Below, piece by piece: positions 1 through 7,618 of a stretch of DNA of 8,856 nucleotides. The notes below the pieces were generated by a model, which saw only the letters and a program-made list of their open reading frames with translations, searched no databases and was not told the DNA's origin. Positions within the stretch are counted from its first letter, which is position 1. Each line of letters begins with the position of its first letter. The position numbers were made by a program, and so were the translations under genes. Location of the stretch: the NCBI GenBank assembly GCA_025354615.1, contig JANXMO010000165.1:1-8856 (forward strand). Reading direction: 5' to 3'. This stretch comes from Burkholderiales bacterium (GTDB taxonomy: Bacteria > Pseudomonadota > Gammaproteobacteria > Burkholderiales > Burkholderiaceae_C).

Positions 1-804
1 GTTCCCTACTTCCAGCCGATTCGCAACCAGGGCCCGCGCGGCACCTGCGTCAGCTTCACGCTGAGCGCGCTCAACGAGTACATCGTGCGGCGAAAAGGCC
101 TGGTGCGTGACCTGTCGGAGCAGCACCTGTACTACGAAACCAAGCTGATCGACGGCGCCGCGGCGAGCTGCGGCACCTGGCAATCCAAGGGCGTGACCGT
201 GCTGTCGTCGCGCGGGCAGTGCCGCGAAGCGGTCTGGCCTTACCTCAGCGCACCGCCATGCAACAACCATGGCGCGCGCCCCGCAGCCGCCCGGCCAGAC
301 GCACTGCCTTACCGTTTGACGACGCTGGCCGTGCCAACCCGCAATGTGCTGGCCTACAAGACGCAGATGTCCAAGCAACGGCCGGTGACACTGTCGATCC
401 CGGTCTACAACAGCTGGTACCAGTCGGCCGCCACACGGCAAACCGGGCGCATCACGATGCGCATCGGCAATGAAGCCTCGATTGGCGGACATGCGGTGAT
501 TCTGGTCGGCTACGTCGACACACCCACCAGCCCGGGCGGTGGCTACTTCATCGTGCGCAACAGCTGGGGCACGGCCGCTTTCGGTTCGGCCAGCCCGTTT
601 GGCGCGGGTTACGGCACCATTCCCTACAAGTACATCACCAACGATGCCTGGGAAGCCTTTACCGCCGCGGTGCCCGGCATCAACAGCGCCGAAGACACCG
701 ATGAAGACGCCGCCGACAACAACAATACCGACGACACCGCCGGTGATTCGACAGTGACGATCCAGGTCGGGCCGAACGTGAAAATCACGATCGCGGCACA
801 GTAA
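1..804 (+). CDS. Papain-like (C1 family) cysteine peptidase, 5' end missing
   Basis: The reading frame is open from the first base and stops at TAA 802-804, giving 267 visible residues; the true start lies left of the window (the GTG at 85 falls inside the domain). Catalytic landmarks of the papain fold appear in order: NQGPRGTC with oxyanion-hole Gln10 and nucleophile Cys16 (codon 46-48), GGHAVILVGY with His164 (codon 490-492), and VRNSWG with Asn187 (codon 559-561). All three catalytic positions are intact, so it is probably an active peptidase. The residue after Cys is Val, not the Trp of plant papains; I recall RGTCV-type sequences as common in bacterial C1 proteins. After the domain comes an acidic stretch (about residues 228-248, rich in Asp, Glu, Asn and Thr) and a short Val/Ile-rich end. 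Any signal peptide or propeptide would be outside the window, so localisation and substrate cannot be told. It converges with htpG. Confidence 0.88.
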   Translation, partial: VPYFQPIRNQGPRGTCVSFTLSALNEYIVRRKGLVRDLSEQHLYYETKLIDGAAASCGTWQSKGVTVLSSRGQCREAVWPYLSAPPCNNHGARPAAARPDALPYRLTTLAVPTRNVLAYKTQMSKQRPVTLSIPVYNSWYQSAATRQTGRITMRIGNEASIGGHAVILVGYVDTPTSPGGGYFIVRNSWGTAAFGSASPFGAGYGTIPYKYITNDAWEAFTAAVPGINSAEDTDEDAADNNNTDDTAGDSTVTIQVGPNVKITIAAQ

Positions 805-812
805 AAGAAATC

Positions 813-849
813 CGCCGGGCGCGGGACGAAACCTATCCCGCGCCCGGCG
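813..849 (-). terminator. Intrinsic terminator of htpG, between convergent genes
   Basis: A perfect 14-base-pair GC-rich stem (813-826 with 836-849) encloses a 9-base loop. Read on the - strand, the stem starts 10 bases after the htpG stop codon and is followed by GATTTCTTTTAC, a T-rich tract interrupted by one C. This is the form of a Rho-independent terminator for htpG. On the + strand no T-run follows the stem, so it would end transcription of the peptidase gene less well. The T-tract overlaps the stop codon of the peptidase gene. Confidence 0.8.
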
Positions 850-859
850 CAGCCACCGC

Positions 860-2740
860 TCAAGCCGTCAACAGCTCGTTGACGCGCTGCACATAAGAAG
901 CGGGGTCTTCGAGCTGCCCGCCTTCGGCCAGCACCGCTTGGTCAAACAAGATGTGAGCCAGCACGTCGAAATGCGCGCTGGATTCCAGCCGCTTGACCAG
1001 CGCATGCTCGGCATTCACTTCCAGAATCGGCTGGGCTTTGGGCGCCGTCTGGCCAGCCTGCTTCAACAGGCGCGCCAGATGGCCGCTCATGTCGCCTTCG
1101 CCCACCACCAGACAGGCCGGCGAGTCGACCAACCGGGTGGTCAGGCGCACGTCTTTGGCGCGGTCTTTCAATGCTTCTTTCAAGCGGTCGAGCACGGGCT
1201 TGAACGCGGTTTCGGCTTCTTCGATCTGTTTTTTCTCGGCTTCGTCCTGCAGCTTGCCGAGGTCGATCGAGCCCTTGGCCACGCTTTGCAGCGGCTTGCC
1301 GTCGAATTCATACAGATGACTGAGCATCCATTCGTCGACGCGGTCGACCAGCAGCAGCACTTCAATGCCCTTCTTGCGGAAAATCTCCAACTGCGGGCTG
1401 CTCTTGGCGGCGGCCAAGCTGTCAGCGGTGATGTAGAAAACCGCTTCCTGCCCTTCCTTCATGCGGCTTGCGTATTGCGCCAGCGACACGCCGTCGTCCG
1501 CCTGCGTTGACGCAAAACGCAGCAGCTTGGCCAGCCGCTCTTGGTTGGCAAAGTCTTCGCCAACGCCTTCTTTCAACACCGCGCCAAAGTCTTTCCAGAA
1601 CGCCGCGTACTTGGCGCGCTCGGCTTCATCTTCGCTGTCGGCCAACGCTTCGAGCATGCCCAGCACGCGCTTGGTCGAACCCTCGCGAATTGCCTTCACG
1701 TCGCGGCTTTCCTGCAGCAGCTCACGGCTGACGTTCAGCGGCAGGTCGGCACTGTCGATCACGCCTTTGACGAAGCGCAAATACACCGGCATCAACGCCT
1801 CGGCGTCGTCCATGATGAACACGCGCTTGACGTACAGCTTCACGCCGCCGCGCTTGTCACGGTTCCACAAATCGAACGGCGCTTTGGCCGGGATGTAGAG
1901 CAGCTGCGTGTACTCGCTGCGGCCCTCGACGCGGTTGTGCGTGTAGGCCAGCGGCGCTTCGGTGTCGTAGCTCAGCTGCTTGTAGAACTCGTCGTACTGT
2001 TCCGGCGTGATGTCGCTTTTACTTCGCGCCCACAGTGCTGCCGCCTTGTTGACCGGCGCCCATTCTTCGCGCGTGACCTGCTTTTGCGCTTCGGCGTCCC
2101 ATTCTTCCTTCTGCATCAGGATGGGAAGCGACACGTGGTCCGAGTACTTGCTGATGATGGATTTCAGCTTCCACGCGTTCAAGAACTCCTCTTCACCCTC
2201 GCGCAGGTGCAGCGTGATGTTGGTGCCGCGCGTGGGCTTGGTAATGGGCTCGACTTCAAAATCGCCACTGCCTTCGGACGTCCAGCGCACACCGGCTTCG
2301 GCTGGCACGCCGGCGCGGCGCGTTTCGACGGTGATGCGGTCGGCCACGATGAAGCCGCTGTAGAAGCCGACACCGAACTGGCCGATCAATTGCGCATCCT
2401 TTTTCTGGTCGCCTTCCAGCCGTGCCATGAACTCGCGCGTGCCGCTCTTGGCAATCGTGCCCAGGTTGGCGACCGCCTCGTCAGCGCTCATGCCAATGCC
2501 GTTGTCGCTGATGGTCAGCGTTTTGTTTTCCGCATCAAAGCTCACCCGCACTTCCAAGTTCGGCGCGTCTTCCCACAGCGCGGCGTCGTTCAATGCCTCG
2601 AAGCGCAGCTTGTCGCAGGCGTCAGACGCATTCGAGACCAGCTCGCGCAAAAAGATTTCTTTGTTCGAATACAGCGAGTGGGTGACGAGATGCAGGATCT
2701 GCTTGACTTCGGCCTGGAAGGAAAGGGTTTGTTTGCTCAT
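860..2740 (-). CDS. htpG: Molecular chaperone HtpG (bacterial Hsp90)
   Basis: This 626-residue protein has the length and layout of bacterial Hsp90: an N-terminal GHKL ATPase domain, a middle domain and a C-terminal dimerisation domain. The ATP site is complete: catalytic Glu33 and Asn37 in [14 protein letters not shown], Asp79 in ISDNGIGM, and the glycine-rich lid motif [11 protein letters not shown] at 120-130. The middle domain holds the NVSRELLQ motif. HtpG is a cytosolic ATP-driven dimeric chaperone that helps refold and remodel client proteins with the DnaK system. The ATG at 2740 gives the typical start [16 protein letters not shown]; an in-frame codon at 2749 would add only three residues. 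No clear Shine-Dalgarno sequence lies before the ATG. The gene follows potI on the same strand after a 140-base gap that holds a sigma-32-like promoter, and is closed by the hairpin at 813-849. Confidence 0.99.
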   Translation of the reverse strand: MSKQTLSFQAEVKQILHLVTHSLYSNKEIFLRELVSNASDACDKLRFEALNDAALWEDAPNLEVRVSFDAENKTLTISDNGIGMSADEAVANLGTIAKSGTREFMARLEGDQKKDAQLIGQFGVGFYSGFIVADRITVETRRAGVPAEAGVRWTSEGSGDFEVEPITKPTRGTNITLHLREGEEEFLNAWKLKSIISKYSDHVSLPILMQKEEWDAEAQKQVTREEWAPVNKAAALWARSKSDITPEQYDEFYKQLSYDTEAPLAYTHNRVEGRSEYTQLLYIPAKAPFDLWNRDKRGGVKLYVKRVFIMDDAEALMPVYLRFVKGVIDSADLPLNVSRELLQESRDVKAIREGSTKRVLGMLEALADSEDEAERAKYAAFWKDFGAVLKEGVGEDFANQERLAKLLRFASTQADDGVSLAQYASRMKEGQEAVFYITADSLAAAKSSPQLEIFRKKGIEVLLLVDRVDEWMLSHLYEFDGKPLQSVAKGSIDLGKLQDEAEKKQIEEAETAFKPVLDRLKEALKDRAKDVRLTTRLVDSPACLVVGEGDMSGHLARLLKQAGQTAPKAQPILEVNAEHALVKRLESSAHFDVLAHILFDQAVLAEGGQLEDPASYVQRVNELLTA

Positions 2741-2760
2741 GGTTGGTAAATGAATCCATC

Positions 2761-2788
2761 AAAAAACGGGTAAGGGCCCATGCGGGCC
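2761..2788 (-). terminator. Hairpin plus T6 in the htpG leader (weak terminator or attenuator)
   Basis: Read on the - strand, GGCCC (2788-2784), a 4-base loop and GGGCC (2779-2775) form a short all-GC stem. Eight bases later comes a run of six T (2766-2761). The gap between stem and T-run is longer than in a normal intrinsic terminator, and an alternative 3-base-pair GGG/CCC pairing lies closer to the T-run. It could end transcripts of potGHI, attenuate htpG, or have no function. Confidence 0.3.
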
Positions 2789-2856
2789 GGTGCATCGATT
2801 TTGAACGCCGAAACGGCAAGCGCAAATGGCAGGCCGCCGCAACAAAAGCGACTCAT

Positions 2857-2885
2857 ATATGCAGTGGCCTGACCGGTTTTTCAAG
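2857..2885 (-). promoter_or_regulatory. Sigma-32-like heat-shock promoter for htpG
   Basis: On the - strand CTTGAAA (2885-2879) matches the sigma-32 -35 consensus exactly. After a 14-base spacer comes CTGCATAT (2864-2857), matching CCCCATNT at 6 of 8 positions. The spacer length is normal for heat-shock promoters, and htpG is a classical sigma-32 target. Transcription would start near 2850 and give a leader of about 110 bases. The -35 box overlaps the stop codon of potI (2881-2883). A weaker sigma-70 reading (TTGAAA, 17 bases, CATATA) is also possible. Confidence 0.6.
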
Positions 2886-3744
2886 TCAAGCGTCCCCGCT
2901 GCGCAGCCGTCTTTTCCAGCGCGCGGCGGCGCTCTGCCCGGGCAAGCAGGGCGCTGGCCAGGGCCACGGCAAGCGCCACCACGGTAACCGTCACCGCCGC
3001 CACCGCGTTCACGCTCGGGTTCAACCCCAAACGCGCGCGAGAAAAAATCACCAGCGGCATGGGCGTGGCACCCGGGCCGCCGAGAAAGGCCGATAGCACC
3101 ACGTCATCGAGTGACAGCGTGAAGGTCAACAGCCAGGCCGACACCAGGGCGGGGGCGATCAACGGCAGCGTTACCAGCGCGAAGACCTGCCACGGCCGCG
3201 CGCCCAAATCGAGGGCAGCTTCTTCGAGTTGCGGGTTGAGATCGTTCAGCCGCGCTTGCACCACCACCGTGGCGTAGGCCATACCCAGCAGCACGTGGCC
3301 CAGCCACAGCGTGGCCATGCCGCGCTGCGGAAAGCCGAAAGCGCGTTGCACGGAAACCAGCAACAGCAGCAGCGACAAGCCGATGATGACTTCGGGCATG
3401 ACCAGCGGCGCACTGACCATGCCGGCGAACAGCGTGCGGCCGGTGAAGTGGCGGTAGCGGCTCAAGGCCACCGCGGCCAGTGTGCCCAGCACGACCGATG
3501 CACAGGCGCACAAAAAGGCCACCCGCAGGCTCAGCCACAGGCCGTCGAGCAGCTCGGTGTCATCGGCCAGCGCAACGTACCACTTCAACGTGAAGCCGCG
3601 CCACACGTTGGCCACTGGCGAATCGTTGAAGGAATAAACGATCAGCGCGACGATCGGCAAGTAAAGAAACGCATAGCCTGCCGCCAGCCACAACTTGGAA
3701 AAACCCCGCGCAACAGATGGGCTGAACCAGGCCCTGCCGCTCAT
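2881..3744 (-). CDS. potI: Polyamine ABC transporter permease PotI
   Basis: Inner-membrane permease subunit of a putrescine/spermidine-type ABC importer; with PotH it forms the translocation pore. The protein from ATG 3744 has 287 residues and about six hydrophobic segments (roughly 17-38, 70-94, 105-131, 142-163, 198-218 and 245-268). The cytoplasmic coupling loop that docks on the ATPase is visible as EEAALDLGARPWQVF at 174-188. The frame stays open for 92 more codons upstream, but those lie inside potH and look like out-of-frame sequence (Arg/Gly/Ala-rich). The ATG at 3744 shares one base with the potH stop (TGATG) and follows a G-rich stretch that could act as a ribosome binding site, which fixes the start. 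It is the last gene of the potGHI cluster; htpG follows 140 bases downstream. The name rests on family resemblance and gene order; a related polyamine-like substrate is possible. Confidence 0.92.
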   Translation of the reverse strand: MSGRAWFSPSVARGFSKLWLAAGYAFLYLPIVALIVYSFNDSPVANVWRGFTLKWYVALADDTELLDGLWLSLRVAFLCACASVVLGTLAAVALSRYRHFTGRTLFAGMVSAPLVMPEVIIGLSLLLLLVSVQRAFGFPQRGMATLWLGHVLLGMAYATVVVQARLNDLNPQLEEAALDLGARPWQVFALVTLPLIAPALVSAWLLTFTLSLDDVVLSAFLGGPGATPMPLVIFSRARLGLNPSVNAVAAVTVTVVALAVALASALLARAERRRALEKTAAQRGRLT

Positions 3745-4664
3745 CACCGCCGCCCCCGTTGTTGCATCTGGTAGCGGTTGAAGAAAACCAGCGGCAGCAA
3801 GATCAGCAGCACCATCAGCACGGCCACGGCCGCCGCCATTGGCCAGTCGTTGTTGCTGAAAAATTCGTCCCACAACACGCGGCCGATCATCAAGGTTTGC
3901 GGGCCGCCCAGCAGCTCGGGAATGACAAACTCGCCAACGCACGGAATGAAAACCAGCAAGCTGCCCGCCACGATGCCCGCGCGCGACAGCGGCACGGTGA
4001 CGCGCCAGAACGCCACCCACGGCGTGGCGCCCAGGTCGCCAGCCGCTTCGAGCAGGCGCAAATCCAGCCGGGCCAAGTTGCCATACAGCGGCAGCACCAT
4101 GAACGGCAAATAGGTGTAGACCATGCCCACCAGCAGCGAAAATGCGGTGTTCATGTACTTGCCCGGCGCGGCAATGGCGCCAGCGGCCAGCAGCCAGCTG
4201 TCAGCGCCCAGGGCGTTCAGGGCCTCGGCCAGCAAACCCTGTTCGCTCAACAGGCCTTTCCAGGCGTAGACACGCAGCAAGAACGACGTCCAGAACGGCA
4301 GCACCACCAGCATCAACAGCAAGGGCTGCCAGCGCGCCGCAGCACGCGCCATGAAGTAGGCGAACGGGTAACCGATGAACAGGCACAGCCCGGTCGTCAT
4401 CGCCGCATATTTGAGGCTGGACAGATAGGTCTTCAAATACAGCGCGTCCTGCAACACGAACAGGTAATTGCTGAATTTCAGGCTGATTTGCAGCAACCCG
4501 TCATGCAGGCTCACCAGGTCTTTGAAGACAACGGTTTCCATCTCGGAAACCGAAATTTTCAGCACGATCAAAAACGGCAACAGAAAGAAGGCGAACAGCC
4601 ACAGCGCTGGAATGCCGATGACGGCCGTGCGCCCGCCGGGGCGCCACGAAGTCAGCGGCTTCAT
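3744..4664 (-). CDS. potH: Polyamine ABC transporter permease PotH
   Basis: This is the first permease subunit of the importer, 306 residues from ATG 4664. It has an N-terminal membrane segment (about 14-36), a periplasmic loop of about 50 residues, then five more hydrophobic stretches (about 88-107, 114-134, 172-195, 228-248 and 276-296). The EAA coupling loop reads LLEAAGDLGATPWVAFWRV at 204-222. GEFVIPELLGGP (244-255) is typical of PotH/PotB-type permeases. I chose ATG 4664 because it overlaps the potG stop as ATGA, a common translational-coupling arrangement, and gives MKPLTSWRPGG; an in-frame start at 4697, inside potG, would add 11 residues. No clear Shine-Dalgarno is seen, which fits coupling. 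It pairs with PotI as a heterodimer on top of a PotG dimer. Confidence 0.92.
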   Translation of the reverse strand: MKPLTSWRPGGRTAVIGIPALWLFAFFLLPFLIVLKISVSEMETVVFKDLVSLHDGLLQISLKFSNYLFVLQDALYLKTYLSSLKYAAMTTGLCLFIGYPFAYFMARAAARWQPLLLMLVVLPFWTSFLLRVYAWKGLLSEQGLLAEALNALGADSWLLAAGAIAAPGKYMNTAFSLLVGMVYTYLPFMVLPLYGNLARLDLRLLEAAGDLGATPWVAFWRVTVPLSRAGIVAGSLLVFIPCVGEFVIPELLGGPQTLMIGRVLWDEFFSNNDWPMAAAVAVLMVLLILLPLVFFNRYQMQQRGRR

Positions 4665-5761
4665 GCGGTCAAGACCACTGGCGCGCTGGGCGGCCAATGT
4701 GCCCAGGCCTCGTCGCCCCGTTTCAAAGGCCGCGCCGGGTGGCGCTCAGTGTTGCTCTGGCTGATACGCAGCACCGCCCCGCTGGTCAATCCTAGGTGAT
4801 ACGTTGTGAAACTGCCGACATACGACAGCGCCTGGACGTGCCCGCGCACGCAGTTGCGTCCGCCAGCGGCAAGTTCAGCAGGCGGTTCGCGCTGCAAGGT
4901 GATTTTTTCCGGCCGCAGCGCCACGCTGACCTGCATGCCGCGTGTGCCGGTGATGCCGTGGCCCACATAGCAGCTGCAATCGGCGCAATCAACCACCACA
5001 TGGTCAGCTTCGTCTTCCACCAGCCGGCCATCCATCAAATTGACATTGCCGATGAAGCCGGCCACGAAGCGGTTGGCAGGTGTTTCATAGAGCTCCGCCG
5101 GCGCCCCGACCTGCAACACACGGCCTTCGCTCATCACCGCAATGCGGCGGGCCATGGTCATGGCCTCGTCCTGGTCGTGGGTGACCATGACACAGGTCAC
5201 GCCCACCTCTTCGATGATGCGCACCAGCTCCATTTGCGTTTGCTCGCGCAGCTTTTTGTCGAGAGCGCCCAGGGGTTCGTCGAGCAGCAGCAGCCGGGGG
5301 CACTTGGCCAGGCTGCGCGCCAGTGCCACGCGCTGCTGCTGGCCACCGGACAACTGATGCGGCTTGCGTTTTTCGTAGCCCGACAACTGCACCAGCGCCA
5401 GCATGGCGCCCACGCGCTCGGCCACCTGGGCGGCCGGCAAGCCATCGCGCTTGAGGCCGAAGGCGATGTTGTCGCTGACCGTCAGGTGCGGAAACAGCGC
5501 ATAGCTTTGAAACATCATGTTGACCGGGCGCTCGTACGGCGGCAGCTTCGCCATGTCGCGCCCTTCCAGCAGAATGCGCCCGGCCGTGGGCGTCTCAAAG
5601 CCGGCCAGCAAACGCAGCAGCGTCGTTTTGCCGCAGCCTGACGAACCCAGCAGCGCAAAGATTTCGCCACGGGCAATGTCGATGCTGACTCGGTCGACGG
5701 CCGGGACACCGGTGCCGAAGTCTTTCACCACCGCCTGAATTTGCAGAAAACCGTCACGCAT
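4661..5761 (-). CDS. potG: Polyamine ABC transporter ATP-binding protein PotG
   Basis: Cytosolic ATPase that powers the PotHI permease. From ATG 5761 it has 366 residues, close to other PotG/PotA proteins. All ATPase motifs are present: Walker A GSSGCGKT (39-46), Q-loop Gln85 in NMMFQSYALFPH, signature LSGGQQQR (137-144), Walker B LLLLDEP (157-163), D-loop ALD (166-168) and switch His195. A C-terminal TOBE-type domain follows (about 240-366) with ALRPEKI at 281-287; the end PVVLTA resembles E. coli PotG. The cluster DCADCSC (258-264) in this region is cysteine-rich. The frame runs open another 79 codons upstream to 5998, but that part crosses the divergent ampG start and has no family resemblance, so MRDGFLQIQAVV is the better start. 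No clear Shine-Dalgarno precedes it. It is the first gene of the cluster; no substrate-binding-protein gene lies before it. Confidence 0.95.
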   Translation of the reverse strand: MRDGFLQIQAVVKDFGTGVPAVDRVSIDIARGEIFALLGSSGCGKTTLLRLLAGFETPTAGRILLEGRDMAKLPPYERPVNMMFQSYALFPHLTVSDNIAFGLKRDGLPAAQVAERVGAMLALVQLSGYEKRKPHQLSGGQQQRVALARSLAKCPRLLLLDEPLGALDKKLREQTQMELVRIIEEVGVTCVMVTHDQDEAMTMARRIAVMSEGRVLQVGAPAELYETPANRFVAGFIGNVNLMDGRLVEDEADHVVVDCADCSCYVGHGITGTRGMQVSVALRPEKITLQREPPAELAAGGRNCVRGHVQALSYVGSFTTYHLGLTSGAVLRISQSNTERHPARPLKRGDEAWAHWPPSAPVVLTA

Positions 5762-5972
5762 GGCGGATCGGTTTGCATCGCGGACGCGGCACGGCGCAGC
5801 GGGTTTCCACGCGGAGTGGTTGTTGCATTGAACAGTCCGGTTGGCTGCAGAAAAATGCGGCAGTCTAACCAGCCTCACCAAGACGAAGGCCGCGCCGGCA
5901 CGGCTTGCTTGCGAGAATCGGCCTTCACTGCCTTCGGGCGGCCTTTGCTGGCTTTTGCCGCCACAGCTTTCC
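5762..5972. other. Divergent intergenic region between potG and ampG
   Basis: These 211 bases separate the start codons of two divergent genes, so they should carry promoters for both potGHI and ampG. The frames open across it on both strands are N-terminal overhangs of the two genes and show no conserved protein sequence. A candidate ampG promoter is listed separately. I see no convincing -35/-10 pair for potG and no clear palindromic operator. Confidence 0.6.
5828..5856 (+). promoter_or_regulatory. Candidate sigma-70 promoter for ampG
   Basis: TTGAAC (5828-5833) and AAAAAT (5851-5856) are separated by exactly 17 bases; each matches the sigma-70 consensus at 4 of 6 positions. Transcription would start near 5863, about 110 bases before the ampG ATG. 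The spacing is good but the boxes are weak, so this is only a candidate. Confidence 0.3.
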
Positions 5973-7568
5973 ATGTCGCTTCTTTTCAATGCCAGCACTC
6001 ACTCCCGCTTGCACGCGGCCCATCGGCTTGCCGCCGTGTTGTTGCTGGGGTTCGCCTCGGGCTTGCCGCTGGCGTTGACCGGTCAGGCGATGCAAGCGTG
6101 GCTGAGCGCCGAAAACGTCGACTTGGCAACGATCGGTTTTCTGAGCCTGGTCGGTTTGCCCTACACCTTCAAATTTTTGTGGGCCCCGCTGCTTGACCGC
6201 TTTGAAGTGCCGTGGCTGGGCCGCCGCCGCGGCTGGCTGGTGCTGACGCAGCTGGCGCTGGCCGCTGCGTTGGTGTGCCTGGCCAGCACGCCGCCGGCAG
6301 ACGCCTTGCGCGTGTTCGCCCTGCTGGCAGTGCTGGTGGCTTTCGTCGCCGCCTCGCAGGACGTGGTGATCGACGCCTACCGCACCGACTTGTTGGCCGC
6401 CGCTGAGCGCGGGCTGGGCTCGTCGTTGAATGTGCTGGGCTACCGGCTGGCGATGGTGTTGTCGGGCGGCGTGGCCTTGATCTGGGTCGACCCCTCCAAT
6501 CAGGACGCCTGGACATGGCCGCAGGTCTACCGCTGCATGGCCGGTTTGATGACGGGGGCGGCGGCCTTGTCGGCCTTTGCACTGCCGCGCCTGCCGGCAG
6601 TTGATGCGCCCCGTGTCGCGGCGCGGCGCGACCTGCTGGGCTTCAGCGCCGTGCTGGCCGCCGTGGCGATCGGGTTCTTGCTGAGCGAGCGGTTTGCGTT
6701 GCCACTGGCGCGTGGGTTGCTGTCGCCTTGGCTGGCGGAAAACGGCGCGCCGCCTGTGGCCGGCTCACTGGCAGCGCGCTGGACAGATTTGTTGGCGCTC
6801 ATGCTGGGCCTGGCTTTCACCTTGCCGCTGGCTGCTTGGGCGGCGCGCATGGCCCGCTTCGAAACCCTGTTGGGCGGCCTGCGCAATTACTTTGTTCAAC
6901 CCGGTGCTGCAGCCTTCCTGGCATTTATCGTGCTATACAAGTTGGGCGACGCGTTTGCCGGCTCGCTGATGACGCCGTTCTTGCTGAAAGCCATGGCCTA
7001 TGGCAGCGCCGAAGTCGGTGTCGTCAACAAAATCATCGGACTGTGGCTGACACTGGGCGGCGCGCTGCTCGGCGGCCTGTTGATGCTGCGGCTGGGTTTG
7101 TGGCGCGCCTTGCTGCTGTTTGGCGTTTTGCAGTTGCTGAGCAATCTTGGCTTTTGGTGGCTGGCCGTCAACGGCAAAGGCTTGTTGCCTGGGCTGACGT
7201 TGCCACCGTTTGACTGGGGCTTCGTGAAACTGGCGCAGGCCACGCCAGTCGACGGTGGCCTGCTGTTGGTGGTGGCCTGCGAAAATCTGAGCGGCGGCAT
7301 GGGCACGGCGGCTTTCGTCGCCTTTTTGATGAGCTTGTGCAACCAGCGTTTCACTGCCACGCAATACGCGTTGCTGTCGGCCTTTGCCTCGATTGGCCGC
7401 GTGTGGGTGGGGCCCGTGGCCGGTGTGGTGGTTGAGTCCGTTGGCTGGCCGGTGTTTTTTCTCATTTCGATGGTGATGGCATTGCCTGCGTTGGTCTTGT
7501 TGTGGTGGCTGCGCAGCGCGGTGCGGGCGCTGGAAGTTGATCTTCGCGCGGTACCAGTGGACGATTGA
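5973..7568 (+). CDS. ampG: Muropeptide permease AmpG (MFS)
   Basis: Inner-membrane transporter of the major facilitator superfamily that brings GlcNAc-anhydroMurNAc peptides from cell-wall turnover into the cytoplasm for recycling; in many proteobacteria this also feeds AmpR/AmpC beta-lactamase induction. From ATG 5973 the protein has 531 residues with a dozen or so hydrophobic segments. AmpG hallmarks: GFASGLPLALTGQAMQAWL (26-44), SQDVVIDAYRTDLL (128-141), LYKLGDAFAGSLMTPFLL (321-338), EVGVVNKIIGLW (347-358) and ENLSGGMGTAAFVAFLM (437-453). It is longer than E. coli AmpG (491), with extra loop sequence near 236-270 and 397-430. The frame is open back to 5841, but the added 44 residues are not AmpG-like, and MSLLFNAST is the natural start. 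No Shine-Dalgarno is evident. The M48 peptidase gene follows after 50 bases and may be co-transcribed. Confidence 0.95.
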   Translation: MSLLFNASTHSRLHAAHRLAAVLLLGFASGLPLALTGQAMQAWLSAENVDLATIGFLSLVGLPYTFKFLWAPLLDRFEVPWLGRRRGWLVLTQLALAAALVCLASTPPADALRVFALLAVLVAFVAASQDVVIDAYRTDLLAAAERGLGSSLNVLGYRLAMVLSGGVALIWVDPSNQDAWTWPQVYRCMAGLMTGAAALSAFALPRLPAVDAPRVAARRDLLGFSAVLAAVAIGFLLSERFALPLARGLLSPWLAENGAPPVAGSLAARWTDLLALMLGLAFTLPLAAWAARMARFETLLGGLRNYFVQPGAAAFLAFIVLYKLGDAFAGSLMTPFLLKAMAYGSAEVGVVNKIIGLWLTLGGALLGGLLMLRLGLWRALLLFGVLQLLSNLGFWWLAVNGKGLLPGLTLPPFDWGFVKLAQATPVDGGLLLVVACENLSGGMGTAAFVAFLMSLCNQRFTATQYALLSAFASIGRVWVGPVAGVVVESVGWPVFFLISMVMALPALVLLWWLRSAVRALEVDLRAVPVDD

Positions 7569-7618
7569 AAGCGGTGGCTTCCATTCGTATGCGTCTTTTC
7601 TTCTGATGGCTTTTTTCT

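Noticed and set aside
1541..2749. A 402-codon open frame on the + strand, opposite htpG
   Set aside because: It lies entirely antisense to a certain htpG gene, is rich in His, Arg, Gln, Val and Phe as expected for a complement frame in GC-rich DNA, and shows no known domain.
2743..3096. A 117-codon + strand frame over the htpG leader and the potI end
   Set aside because: Mostly antisense to potI, basic low-complexity composition, no ribosome binding site or domain.
3745..4020. A 92-residue N-terminal extension of PotI
   Set aside because: It would overlap potH out of frame, has no permease similarity, and the TGATG junction at 3742-3746 gives a natural start.
3759..5641. Long + strand open frames (346 and 281 codons) opposite potH and potG
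   Set aside because: They are Gln/His/Arg-rich complement frames with no domain; the - strand genes show all family motifs.
5886..5925. Inverted AAGGCC/GGCCTT in the potG-ampG gap as an operator
   Set aside because: Six-base arms 28 bases apart arise easily in GC-rich DNA, with no further symmetry around them.
5762..5998. A 79-residue N-terminal extension of PotG
   Set aside because: It would cross the divergent ampG start and the intergenic region and lacks any PotG similarity; ABC proteins of this family begin close to MRDGFLQIQ.
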